The notes under the pieces: model-generated
What the model was told of the DNA's origin: nothing
Database searches by the model: none
Seen by the model: only the letters and a program-made list of their open reading frames with translations
Origin: an uncultured Clostridia bacterium
Lineage (GTDB): Bacteria; Bacillota; Clostridia; TANB77; CAG-508
Length of the DNA: 64,000 nt
NCBI GenBank assembly: GCA_934130935.1
Contig: CAKOYQ010000006.1
Location: 1 to 64,000 of the forward strand
Direction of reading: 5' to 3'
Shown: in pieces, positions 1 to 7,971 of the stretch
How the letters are laid out: every line of letters begins with the position of its first letter
How positions within the stretch are numbered: position 1 is the first letter of the stretch
Made by a program: the position numbers and the translations under genes

Positions 1-50
1 TTTTTGCCCTTTGATAATTATTTATCCTTGTAATTTATATCAAAACCAAA

Positions 51-150
51 AGGGCAAAAATGGAACCGACCCCATATGTCCCAGTGTCAAAACGGAACCG
101 ACCCCGAATGTCCCAGTGTCAAAACGGAACCGCCACCATATGTCCCAGTG
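51..150 (+). repeat. Family 1 REP-like array, three units
   Basis: Three head-to-tail copies of the roughly 31-bp family 1 unit (GGGCAAAAAYGG, then GAACCGACCCC, then AATKKCCC), the second and third more diverged (GTGTCAAAACGG start). The array ends at the stop codon of the minus-strand asnB gene. The first ten bases of the window (TTTTTGCCCT) are the inverted start of another copy, so an oppositely oriented array probably lies just outside the left edge. Confidence 0.9.
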
Positions 151-2034
151 CTAAATTTTTATAATAGGCTGATATCTCTCAAGCCACATATTTACTTGGC
201 AAAGGTAAGCCATAAGTTGTGGACCTGTCATCAGTTGCCCAAACCAAGGGCGAGAGAAAGTCTTTCCATCAGTATTTAAGATATCTAATATATATTCCCT
301 ATTTAAAAGATAATTAATAGGAGCACGTGAATCAGCCATAATTTCTGTAAGCATTTTTTTAACTTTAGCAAGATAAGTAGGATTATGAGTTTTGGGATAA
401 GGACTTTTTTTCCTATTTACAATTTCAGAAGGTAGAAATTTGCGAGATACATAACGCAAAAGTCCTTTTTCTCTACCATTAAGAGCTTTTATTTCCCAAG
501 GAATATTCCATACATATTGAGCTAATCTATAATCGCAAAATGGAACACGAAGTTCTAAGCCATTATACATAGCCATTCTGTCAGACCTATCAAGAAGTGT
601 TTGCATAAACCAATTTAAAGTAAGATATGAAATTTTTCTCTTTTCAGCAGTTTCTAAAGAATCAGTATCAAGAATTTCTACTTGTTCAAAACTTTCATTA
701 TATCTATAGTCAATATAGTCTTTTAAATTTACCCTTTTTGCAATGCTTGGATGAAGTAGAGTTTGACGTTCATCAATAGCAATAGACCAAGGAAATGTTC
801 CACTATTAAGAGCATCTTCACGAAAGAACCAAGGATATCCGCCAAAGATTTCGTCAGCACATTCACCTGTAAGTGCAACAGTTGCAGTGGGTTTGACATA
901 TTTACAAAATAACAAAAGAGAAGAGTCAATATCTGCCATGCCTGGCATATCACGAGCAATCATAGCATCTTCAAGATATTCTGCAAGTTCAGGTGTATCA
1001 ATAACAATAGGATGGTGCGAGGTATGAAGCTTATTAACCATCAAATCAATGTAGTAATTATCTGAATTTGGTTGAAAATCACTTTTTACAAAGTTCTTAT
1101 CATTATCTACATAATCAATAGAATAAGTGTCAAGTGGTGGTAAACCATTTTCGTAACAGTGGTCAGCAGCATATCTAGTAATAATACTTGAATCTAACCC
1201 ACCAGATAAAAATGTACATAGAGGAACATCAGAAACAAGTTGTTTTGTAATAGCATCTTTTAAAAGATATTCAAGATGTTCGCAAGTTTGAGCAAAGTTT
1301 TCTGTATGTGGTTCACTTTTTAATTTCCAATATCTTTCAATATGTAGACCAGAACGGTTAAAAACAGCAAAGTGAGAAGGTTTTAATTCAAAAATATTAT
1401 TAAATACAGTGGTACCAGGAGTATGTGCAGGGCCTAGACCAAATAGTTCTGAAATTCCTTGGGAATCTAGTATTTTTTGAACTCCTGGGTATTGAAAAAT
1501 AGCTTTAATTTCAGATGCAAATATAAATGAATTGTTTTGCATGGTGTAAAATAAAGGTTTTACTCCAAAGTGGTCTCTGGCCATGAAGAGCTCTTCTTTT
1601 TGTGAGTCCCATATAGCAAATGCAAATATACCGTTTAAATGGTGTACTACGTCTTTTCCATAATAAATATAACTTTTTAATAATATTTCCGTATCAGAAT
1701 GTCCATTAAAAGTAAAGCCTTTTTCTTCAAGTGTTTTCTTTAATTCTTTTGTGTTGTAAATTTGACCATTATATATAATGCATAAAGGGACATTTGGGGT
1801 CGGTTCCGTTTTTGCCCCAACAAGTTGAGATGGTTTGCTTGCTAACATAGGTTGCTTTCCTCCATCTGGGTCAAGAACTATTAATCTTTTATGACCAAAA
1901 GCTACATGACTTCCCATATAGTAGCCCCCTTCATCAGGGCCACGTTTAGAGATAGAATTATTCATATTAATTAAGATATTTTTGTATTTTGAAATATCTT
2001 GTTTATAATTTACAAATCCAACGATTCCACACAT
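151..2034 (-). CDS. asnB: Asparagine synthetase, glutamine-hydrolysing
   Basis: Makes asparagine from aspartate, ATP and glutamine in the cytosol. The start is the ATG at 2034, which puts the catalytic cysteine at residue 2 (MCGIVGF) and has GGAGG six bases upstream; the ATG at 2046 lies inside that ribosome site. The N-terminal half is a class II glutamine amidotransferase (RGPDEGG, NGQIYN); the C-terminal half has the PP-loop SGGLDSS and the GECADEIFGGY motif. Oddity: about residues 73-83 (AKTEPTPNVP) are encoded by a family 1 repeat at 1787-1818, inserted in frame in the loop before the NGQIYN strand. The stop codon abuts another repeat array. Family assignment is secure; whether the insertion is tolerated is unknown. 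Confidence 0.95.
   Translation of the reverse strand: MCGIVGFVNYKQDISKYKNILINMNNSISKRGPDEGGYYMGSHVAFGHKRLIVLDPDGGKQPMLASKPSQLVGAKTEPTPNVPLCIIYNGQIYNTKELKKTLEEKGFTFNGHSDTEILLKSYIYYGKDVVHHLNGIFAFAIWDSQKEELFMARDHFGVKPLFYTMQNNSFIFASEIKAIFQYPGVQKILDSQGISELFGLGPAHTPGTTVFNNIFELKPSHFAVFNRSGLHIERYWKLKSEPHTENFAQTCEHLEYLLKDAITKQLVSDVPLCTFLSGGLDSSIITRYAADHCYENGLPPLDTYSIDYVDNDKNFVKSDFQPNSDNYYIDLMVNKLHTSHHPIVIDTPELAEYLEDAMIARDMPGMADIDSSLLLFCKYVKPTATVALTGECADEIFGGYPWFFREDALNSGTFPWSIAIDERQTLLHPSIAKRVNLKDYIDYRYNESFEQVEILDTDSLETAEKRKISYLTLNWFMQTLLDRSDRMAMYNGLELRVPFCDYRLAQYVWNIPWEIKALNGREKGLLRYVSRKFLPSEIVNRKKSPYPKTHNPTYLAKVKKMLTEIMADSRAPINYLLNREYILDILNTDGKTFSRPWFGQLMTGPQLMAYLCQVNMWLERYQPIIKI
1787..1818 (-). repeat. 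Family 1 unit inside asnB, in frame
   Basis: One full unit lies on the coding strand of asnB and is read through without a stop, adding about ten residues to the glutaminase domain. Other AsnB proteins go directly from the GGKQPM region to the strand before NGEIYN. Confidence 0.9.
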
Positions 2035-2176
2035 AAAAGCCTCCATTCGAGCGAAAAATGCTCCAAATAATATTTATAAAATTCTATTTAAATAAAAAAG
2101 TTAGAATTTTATTTAATGTTTTTAATTAAAATATATTCAAGTTAGATGAAAAGTTGCATAAAATTCTCAAAAATAG

Positions 2177-2205
2177 TTGACAAAATAAGAAATTGCTTGT
2201 ATAAT
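2177..2205 (+). promoter_or_regulatory. SigmaA-type promoter for rpmF
   Basis: TTGACA at 2177-2182 and TATAAT at 2200-2205 are separated by exactly 17 bases. This predicts a start near 2212 and a 5' leader of about 120 bases before rpmF. No other gene is seen in the leader. Confidence 0.8.
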
Positions 2206-2333
2206 TTTATAGTGACAAAAATTTGTAAAAGAATAATATGGAAGTTGTCTATAAGTTGCCCAGAAATGGCAACATATAAAATATGCAAAAAAGAATGGAT
2301 ATATACATATATCTTACGCGAGGAGGGATTAAG

Positions 2334-2519
2334 ATGGCACAACCAAAAAGAAGATGGTCAAAAGCTAGAACACATTCAAAAAGATCAACATGGAAATTAG
2401 AACAACCTAAATTTGTAGCTTGCCCACATTGCCATGAACCAGTAATGCCACATAGAGTATGTTCAAACTGTGGATATTATGATGGAAAAGAAGTAGTTGC
2501 AAAAAAAGAAGAAAAATAG
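2334..2519 (+). CDS. rpmF: Ribosomal protein bL32
   Basis: A 61-residue large-subunit ribosomal protein. It begins MAQPKRRWSKARTHSKR, as bL32 does, and carries a zinc-ribbon pair CPHC...CSNC (CPHCHEPVMPHRVCSNCGYY), so it is the zinc-binding form. The ATG at 2334 has GGAGGG at 2322-2327; longer readings upstream in the same frame are not bL32-like. The gene stands alone between its own promoter and a hairpin terminator; the frequent upstream partner yceD (DUF177) is not present here. Confidence 0.95.
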   Translation: MAQPKRRWSKARTHSKRSTWKLEQPKFVACPHCHEPVMPHRVCSNCGYYDGKEVVAKKEEK

Positions 2520-2529
2520 TAAGCAAATA

Positions 2530-2550
2530 AACGCCGATATAGGCGTTTTT
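2530..2550 (+). terminator. Rho-independent terminator after rpmF
   Basis: The stem ACGCC/GGCGT with a six-base loop is followed by a run of T, 11 bases after the rpmF stop. Confidence 0.75.
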
Positions 2551-2621
2551 GTGATGTGATAAAAAATGTGCACGAAATTAGATTATATTACATAAATAAT
2601 GTAAGAGCCGATTGAATAAAT

Positions 2622-2650
2622 TTAAGAAAAAAGTGCATAATAGCTATAAT
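2622..2650 (+). promoter_or_regulatory. Possible promoter for pyk
   Basis: TATAAT at 2645-2650 lies 17 bases after TTAAGA at 2622-2627. The -35 match is weak, but the position just upstream of the pyk ribosome site (GGGAGGA at 2664-2670) fits. Confidence 0.4.
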
Positions 2651-2676
2651 TGTAAAAGTCAAAGGGAGGAATTAGA

Positions 2677-4122
2677 ATGAAGAATTTAAGAAGAACAAAT
2701 ATTGTAGGAACGATAGGACCAGCTAGTGAAAGTGAAGAAATGTTAACAAAATTAATAAGTACAGGATTAAATGTAACAAGAATCAACTTTTCACATGGAG
2801 GATATGAAGAAAATGCAGTAAAAATTGATACAATTAAGAAAGTTAGAAAAGATTTAAATAAACCTATTGGGTTGATGCTAGATACAAAAGGTCCTGAAAT
2901 AAGAACTGGAAAATTAGAATCAGGTGATGAGAAAGTAGTTATAGAAGAAGGTCAAATATTTACATTTCTTTATGATGATGTAATTGGAAATAACACAAAG
3001 ACATCAATAGGGTATAAAAATCTATACCAAGATGTTATGCCAGGAGCTAAGATATTAGTTGATGATGGTGCTATTGAATTTGAAGTTGTAGAGATTAAAG
3101 ATAAAGATATCATATGTAAAGCTATAAATACAGGAAGATTAGGAAGTAGAAAAACAGTTAATGTACCTGGTTTAAAATTGAATTTGCCAGCATTATCTCC
3201 AAAAGATATTGATGATATAACAAAGGGTGTTAAAGCAGGATTTGATTTTATAGCTGCATCATTTGTAAGAAGAGCATCAGATGTTCAAGAAATAAGAAAA
3301 TTATTGGATGATAATGGAGGAAAAGACGTTCAAATTATTTCTAAAATAGAAAGTCAAGAAGGAATAGATAATTTTGAAGAAATTCTTGAATTATCAGATG
3401 GAATAATGGTTGCAAGAGGAGATATGGGTGTAGAAATCCCTATGGAACAAGTGCCAGTTGTTCAAAAACATTTTATAAAAAGATGTAATGCTGTTGGAAA
3501 ACCAGTTATTACAGCAACACAAATGTTAGAATCAATGACATCAAACCCACGTCCAACAAGAGCTGAAGTAAGCGATGTAGCAAATGCGGTGTATGATAGA
3601 ACAAGTTGTATAATGCTTTCTGGAGAATGTGCTATGGGTAAATATCCAGTAGAGTGTGTTGATACAATGGTTAAAATATCAAAGACAATAGAAAATTCAG
3701 TAAATTATTGGAAAAGATTTATTACAAAAGGTTCATATGCTGAAAAATCAGATGATATGGAAAAAAGTATTGCATATGCTACTTGTGCAATGGCTGAACA
3801 CATCGATGCAGATGCGATTGCAACATATACACATACAGGAAATTCTGTTAGAAAATTGTCTGGAATGGGAGCTGGTTGCCCAATTATAGCTGTTACAGAT
3901 AATGAAAAGACTTTTCATCAATTATCAGTTGCATGGAATGTTATGCCTATATTGGTTGAGGGTGAAGCTACTCCAGAAGATACACTTCTACAAGGAATTG
4001 CAGTATTAAAATCTAATGGAACATTAGATGAAGGAGATGTAGTGGTTCTTTCAGGCGGAGCTCAAACTTTTGTAAATGAAAAAAGTGAGAAAAAAGTTAT
4101 TGGTGGAATTTTAAGAGTTTAA
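2677..4122 (+). CDS. pyk: Pyruvate kinase
   Basis: Catalyses the last step of glycolysis, phosphoenolpyruvate plus ADP to pyruvate plus ATP. The 481 residues show the family landmarks in order: NIVGTIGPAS and TRINFSHG at the N-terminus, LDTKGPEIRTG, IISKIES (catalytic lysine), MVARGDMGVEIP, ATQMLESM, and the C-terminal allosteric-type domain. The length is that of the short form; the PEP-utiliser extension found on some Bacillota enzymes is absent. The ATG at 2677 follows GGGAGGA. It is a single-gene transcription unit closed by a hairpin terminator. Confidence 0.96.
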   Translation: MKNLRRTNIVGTIGPASESEEMLTKLISTGLNVTRINFSHGGYEENAVKIDTIKKVRKDLNKPIGLMLDTKGPEIRTGKLESGDEKVVIEEGQIFTFLYDDVIGNNTKTSIGYKNLYQDVMPGAKILVDDGAIEFEVVEIKDKDIICKAINTGRLGSRKTVNVPGLKLNLPALSPKDIDDITKGVKAGFDFIAASFVRRASDVQEIRKLLDDNGGKDVQIISKIESQEGIDNFEEILELSDGIMVARGDMGVEIPMEQVPVVQKHFIKRCNAVGKPVITATQMLESMTSNPRPTRAEVSDVANAVYDRTSCIMLSGECAMGKYPVECVDTMVKISKTIENSVNYWKRFITKGSYAEKSDDMEKSIAYATCAMAEHIDADAIATYTHTGNSVRKLSGMGAGCPIIAVTDNEKTFHQLSVAWNVMPILVEGEATPEDTLLQGIAVLKSNGTLDEGDVVVLSGGAQTFVNEKSEKKVIGGILRV

Positions 4123-4128
4123 ATATTC

Positions 4129-4174
4129 AAAAAATATCACAATTTGTTAGAAATAGCAGTTGTGATATTTTTTT
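4129..4174 (+). terminator. Terminator after pyk
   Basis: AAATATCACAA (4132-4142) pairs with TTGTGATATTT (4160-4170), followed by more T. A two-unit family 1 array starts right after the T run. Confidence 0.8.
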
Positions 4175-4175
4175 A

Positions 4176-4239
4176 GGGCAAAAACGGAACCGACCCCGAA
4201 TTGCCCTTGGGCAAAAACGGAACCGACCCCAAATGTCCC
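4176..4239 (+). repeat. Family 1 array, two units
   Basis: Two tandem units in the pyk-rpsO gap, the first ending GAATTGCCC and the second AAATGTCCC. The placement directly behind a terminator resembles the copies at 17950 and 19298. Confidence 0.9.
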
Positions 4240-4269
4240 AAAGAAAATGAAAAAAATTACCATAAATAC

Positions 4270-4298
4270 TTGATTTTTCAATAAAAATATAGTACAAT
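4270..4298 (+). promoter_or_regulatory. Promoter for rpsO
   Basis: TTGATT at 4270-4275, a 17-base spacer, TACAAT at 4293-4298. It shares the upstream block AATACTTGATTT with the promoters at 14547 and 54937. The predicted leader is about 90 bases. Confidence 0.65.
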
Positions 4299-4340
4299 AT
4301 CTATGAAAAAAATGTTCCTTAAACTTAGCACAATAAAAGA

Positions 4341-4386
4341 CACCTATTATTGTTGCTCGGTCTAAGGAGAAGAAAAATAGGAGGTG
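4341..4386 (+). promoter_or_regulatory. Possible rpsO leader hairpin covering the ribosome site
   Basis: CACCT at 4341-4345 can pair with AGGTG at 4382-4386, extended by ATT/AAT with a bulge, which would occlude the AGGAGGTG ribosome site (4379-4386). rpsO is autoregulated through leader structure in several bacteria; no homology to a known S15 leader is claimed. Confidence 0.35.
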
Positions 4387-4391
4387 TTAAT

Positions 4392-4655
4392 ATGACAGCA
4401 GAAAGAAAACAAGAAATTATTAATCAATATAGAAGAGATGAAAAGGATACAGGTTCATCAGAAGTACAAATTGCTCTTTTAACAGAAAGAATTAATGAAT
4501 TAACAGAGCATTTGAAAATTCATAAAAAAGATAACCATTCAAGAAGAGGTCTTCTAAAGATGGTTGGTAAAAGAAGAAATTTATTAAACTACTTAGCTAA
4601 AAAAGACGAAGCTGCATATAAGGATTTAGTTAAAAAATTAGGACTAAGAAAATAG
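4392..4655 (+). CDS. rpsO: Ribosomal protein uS15
   Basis: An 87-residue small-subunit protein that binds 16S rRNA early in assembly. Recognisable segments are [34 protein letters not shown] and the C-terminal KRRNLLNYL. The ATG at 4392 follows AGGAGGTG; the longer in-frame reading from 4350 adds unrelated leader residues and is rejected. The next gene is pnp, the rpsO-pnp order seen in very many bacteria. The leader may fold over the ribosome site. Confidence 0.96.
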   Translation: MTAERKQEIINQYRRDEKDTGSSEVQIALLTERINELTEHLKIHKKDNHSRRGLLKMVGKRRNLLNYLAKKDEAAYKDLVKKLGLRK

Positions 4656-4670
4656 TTTATAAGTTGTAAG

Positions 4671-4699
4671 GAGGCGTTTGCAACAAGCTGCGCCTCTTT
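4671..4699 (+). terminator. Possible terminator or attenuator between rpsO and pnp
   Basis: GAGGCG (4671-4676) pairs with CGCCTC (4691-4696), followed by TTTA. The stem is only six pairs and the T run short, so part of the rpsO transcription may continue into pnp. Confidence 0.45.
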
Positions 4700-4900
4700 A
4701 TTCATACAATAGGAAAAAAACTATAGATGTCCACAATTATGAGTAAACTAGGTTTAGAAAAGTAGCTTGTATAATGTTTTAAAGTATATACAAAATTTTA
4801 AAATATTATAGAGGTTACAATCTATCCAGTTTACTTGTAAAAATAGGTGTAAAGAAAATCAACATAGAAAAAGACATAATAGTAAAAAGGAGGAGAAATT

Positions 4901-7048
4901 ATGTTTAAAAGTTATGAAACAGAGCTAGCTGGAAGAAAGCTAGTAATTGAAACAGGTAAAATTGCTGGATTAGCAAATGGAAGTGTTGTAGTAAAATATG
5001 GAGAAACATTTGTAATGGTAAATGTTACTGCCTCAAAAGAACCTAGGGAAGGAATTGATTTTTTCCCATTATCAGTGGATTTTGAAGAAAAATTATATTC
5101 TGTAGGAAAAATACCAGGTTCATTTACAAAAAGAGAAGGAAAGCCAAGTGATAGGGCAATATTAGCATCAAGAGCAATAGATAGACCACTAAGACCATTG
5201 TTCCCAAAGGATTTTAGAAATGATGTGGTTGTTGTTGCAACTGTGTTGTGTGTTGATCAGGATAATTCTCCAGAAGTTGCTGCGATGATAGGTGCCTCTG
5301 CAGCTTTATCTATTTCTGATATACCATTTGGAGGACCAACTGCTGCAGTAAATGTTGGGTTAGTGAATGGAGAAATTGTTATAAATCCAACAGAAGAGCA
5401 AAGAAAGATTAGTGATTTAACTTTAACGGTTGCAGGAACTGCTGATAAGGTTGCAATGATTGAAGCGGGAGCAAATGAAGTTCCAGAAGATGTAATGTTA
5501 GAAGCTATCAAAAAGGGACATGCTGAAATTGCTAAGATTTGTGAATTTATTCAAAAAATGAAAGATGAAATTGGAAAACCAAAATTTGAGTATAAGTCTT
5601 TTGCAGTAGAACATGATTTATTTGAATTTATAGAACAGAATTTTACAGAGAAAATGAAAGTTGCTGTTCAAGAAGTAGACAAAGAAAAAAGGGATAATAA
5701 TGTATCAGCATTATCAGAGGAAATTACGTCAGCAGTAGTAGAAAAATTAGGAGAAGAGGTTGCGACAGAGAGAGCTCAGGAAATTGGAGATGCAATTTAT
5801 AAACTAGAAAAGAAATGCGTAAGAGATATGATTTTCTATGAACACAAAAGAGTTGATGGAAGAGCTATTGATGAAATTAGACCATTATCATGTGAAGTTG
5901 GTTTATTGCCACGTACTCATGGTAGTGCATTATTTACAAGAGGTCAAACTCAAGTTATGTCAATCGTAACATTGGGAATGGCAAGCGAGGCTCAAGAGTT
6001 AGATGGTATAGATACAGAAACAGAAAAAAGATATATGCATCAATACAATTTCCCAGCATATAGTGTTGGAGAGGCAAGACCATCAAGAGGTCCTGGAAGA
6101 AGAGAGGTTGGACATGGTGCATTGGCTGAAAAAGCATTAGTACCTGTACTTCCATCTAAAGAGGAATTTCCATATGCTATAAGAGTTGTATCAGAAGTAT
6201 TATCTTCAAATGGTTCAACATCACAAGCAAGTATATGTGGAAGTACATTGGCATTAATGGATGCTGGTGTTCCAATAAAAAGACCAGTTGCTGGTATTTC
6301 TACAGGTTTAGTAACAAACCCTGAAAATCCAGATGATTATGTAATGCTAACAGATATTCAAGGTCTTGAAGACTTTTTTGGAGATATGGATTTTAAAGTT
6401 GGTGGAACAGAGAAGGGTATTACTGCAATTCAAGTAGATATCAAAGTTGATGGATTATCATATAAAATAATTGAAGAAGCTTTTTCTAGAACTAAAAAGG
6501 CTAGACAATATATTTTGGATGATATTATGAAACCAGTTATTGCTGAACCAAGAGAAGAGCTTTCAAAATATGCACCACAAATAGTTACAACACAAATTAA
6601 AGTAGAAAAAATTAAAGATGTAATTGGTAAAGGCGGAGAGACTATTAACAAAATAATTGATGCAACAGGTGTTAAAATTGACATTGAAGAAGATGGACAA
6701 GTTATGATTTATTCTGCAGACCAAGAAAAGGCGTATCAAGCATTAGATATGATAGAAGATATTGTTAGAGAATTTGAAGTTGGACAAATCTATTATGGAA
6801 CAGTTACAAGAACTACTTCGTTCGGAGCATTTGTTGATATTGGTGGAGGAAAAGAGGGTCTTGTTCACATTTCTAAAATTGCTAATGAAAGAGTTAAAAA
6901 TGTTACTGATTATGTAAAAGAAGGGGATAAAGTTCCTGTTAAAGTTATCAGTATTGATGATCAAGGAAAAATTAATCTTACTATGAAAGATCTTGTTGAA
7001 CGTAAAGTTGAAGATGATTCTATGAATGTTGAAAATGAGGATTTTTAA
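4901..7048 (+). CDS. pnp: Polyribonucleotide nucleotidyltransferase (PNPase)
   Basis: A phosphorolytic 3'-5' exoribonuclease acting in RNA turnover. The 715 residues contain the first RNase PH domain (GSVVVKYGETFVMVNVTAS), the alpha-helical linker, the second RNase PH domain (catalytic region TDIQGLEDFFGDMDFKV), a KH domain (IGKGGETINKII), and a C-terminal S1 domain (GTVTRTTSFGAFVDIGGG). The length is normal for the family. The ATG at 4901 follows AAGGAGGAG. A leader of about 245 bases separates it from rpsO; I see no clear gene in it. Confidence 0.97.
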   Translation: MFKSYETELAGRKLVIETGKIAGLANGSVVVKYGETFVMVNVTASKEPREGIDFFPLSVDFEEKLYSVGKIPGSFTKREGKPSDRAILASRAIDRPLRPLFPKDFRNDVVVVATVLCVDQDNSPEVAAMIGASAALSISDIPFGGPTAAVNVGLVNGEIVINPTEEQRKISDLTLTVAGTADKVAMIEAGANEVPEDVMLEAIKKGHAEIAKICEFIQKMKDEIGKPKFEYKSFAVEHDLFEFIEQNFTEKMKVAVQEVDKEKRDNNVSALSEEITSAVVEKLGEEVATERAQEIGDAIYKLEKKCVRDMIFYEHKRVDGRAIDEIRPLSCEVGLLPRTHGSALFTRGQTQVMSIVTLGMASEAQELDGIDTETEKRYMHQYNFPAYSVGEARPSRGPGRREVGHGALAEKALVPVLPSKEEFPYAIRVVSEVLSSNGSTSQASICGSTLALMDAGVPIKRPVAGISTGLVTNPENPDDYVMLTDIQGLEDFFGDMDFKVGGTEKGITAIQVDIKVDGLSYKIIEEAFSRTKKARQYILDDIMKPVIAEPREELSKYAPQIVTTQIKVEKIKDVIGKGGETINKIIDATGVKIDIEEDGQVMIYSADQEKAYQALDMIEDIVREFEVGQIYYGTVTRTTSFGAFVDIGGGKEGLVHISKIANERVKNVTDYVKEGDKVPVKVISIDDQGKINLTMKDLVERKVEDDSMNVENEDF

Positions 7049-7142
7049 TCTCATAATTTACTTGATTTTTATATTAAGGTATATTTTTGGTACTCTTCTT
7101 GCAGGAGTTGTGGCATCAGTGTTGATGCAGCAGTAAAAAAAG

Positions 7143-7180
7143 GGCAAGTGTATAGGCAATATACACTTGCCTTTTCCTTT
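7143..7180 (+). terminator. Terminator after pnp
   Basis: A perfect 12-bp stem, GGCAAGTGTATA (7143-7154) with TATACACTTGCC (7160-7171), loop GGCAA, then TTTTCCTTT. Confidence 0.9.
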
Positions 7181-7209
7181 AAAATATTATATGCACAGAA
7201 CAACATTTT

Positions 7210-7238
7210 TTGACAAAATCAACATAATATAGTATAAT
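7210..7238 (+). promoter_or_regulatory. Consensus promoter for the gene at 7309
   Basis: TTGACA (7210-7215), a 17-base spacer, TATAAT (7233-7238). It is a full consensus match and gives the orphan gene downstream its own transcription unit. Confidence 0.85.
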
Positions 7239-7308
7239 TGGATTATACTCTTAGGAGTTTGTTTGAGAAAGTTCACATCTGATATACTTAATAAAGGAGA
7301 TTGACAAC

Positions 7309-7863
7309 ATGGCGGAACTTATGGCGATAACGCATGATGGAAAGAAGATATATTTCCAAAAGGAAAGAATTCCTTTTAGAAATATCACAGAATGGGAGAA
7401 GAAACTCATACAAGAGGCATTATCTCATATGGTGTATGAGTATTTTCCGAGAATATATAGCTACAGTTTCGACCAAATTGTGGGAGAAACTCGTTTGGCT
7501 GAAGTTGAAGAAGAGGAAAAAGCCAATGTATTTTGGGTTTATAGGAAAAATAACACTAAGTGGAAGGTACCTGTGATTCTTACCAGAAATGCACGTAAAA
7601 CGACGTTCATTACAGTTACTTTTGAACGTTGTGATGATAAGATCATGATAGGCAACTGGTATTTTGGAGGGAAGTCGTTTCCTTTCCCTGGACAAGTAGA
7701 AAGGAGAAGAGGTAGCCGGAAATTTGTAGAAAACTGCCAAAAATTTTGGCAGAATCACGCTTTGACGATTCCAAAAAAGGAGATAGATATCCAAAGGTCT
7801 CTAAAAGAGATGAATTCGGAGGAAGCAGAACGTTTCCTTAAGTTGATTAGAATTAGAACGTGA
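7309..7863 (+). CDS. Orphan protein of unknown function, atypical codon use
   Basis: I do not recognise this 184-residue protein. It is predicted soluble, with no signal peptide or membrane segment. The N-terminus (MAITHDGKKIYFQKERI) is followed by a basic, beta-rich middle (WKVPVILTRNARKTTFITVTFE) and a charged helical C-terminus. The ATG at 7309 follows AAAGGAG. The gene has a consensus promoter and its own hairpin terminator. Its codons use visibly more G and C (CGT, GCG, GGC) than pnp or the helicase on either side, which suggests different ancestry or recent arrival. Being a real gene is likely; the function is open. Confidence 0.75.
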   Translation: MAELMAITHDGKKIYFQKERIPFRNITEWEKKLIQEALSHMVYEYFPRIYSYSFDQIVGETRLAEVEEEEKANVFWVYRKNNTKWKVPVILTRNARKTTFITVTFERCDDKIMIGNWYFGGKSFPFPGQVERRRGSRKFVENCQKFWQNHALTIPKKEIDIQRSLKEMNSEEAERFLKLIRIRT

Positions 7864-7870
7864 ACTTCTT

Positions 7871-7906
7871 GCCCTAGGCATTGCCTGGGGCCTTTTCTAT
7901 TTTTAA
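7871..7906 (+). terminator. Terminator after the orphan gene
   Basis: GCCCTAGGCA (7871-7880) pairs with TGCCTGGGGC (7882-7891) with one T-G pair, then CTTTTCTATTTTT. Confidence 0.85.
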
Positions 7907-7935
7907 ATGACAAAAAAAGACTTTTATGATATAAT
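7907..7935 (+). promoter_or_regulatory. Promoter for the helicase gene
   Basis: ATGACA (7907-7912), 17 bases, TATAAT (7930-7935). The start codon follows at 7972 after TAGGAG. Confidence 0.65.
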
Positions 7936-7971
7936 TATAAGGGATCTTTATATTTTTTAGGAGAAAAGTAA

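Noticed and set aside
51..150. CRISPR array
   Set aside because: Units are directly adjacent or separated by one to three bases, with no unique spacers, and no cas genes are present.
76..279. Plus-strand reading frame containing GTDPECPSVKTEPPP
   Set aside because: It is a translation of the family 1 array and then antisense to asnB.
4740..4772. Apparent partial copy of the rpsO 3' end (reading KLGLEK stop)
   Set aside because: The similarity is short and AT-rich and may be chance.
7062..7136. A 24-residue hydrophobic micro-ORF after pnp (TTG start, IFGTLLAGVVASVLMQQ end)
   Set aside because: No ribosome site at a workable distance and a non-ATG start; noted only as a possibility.
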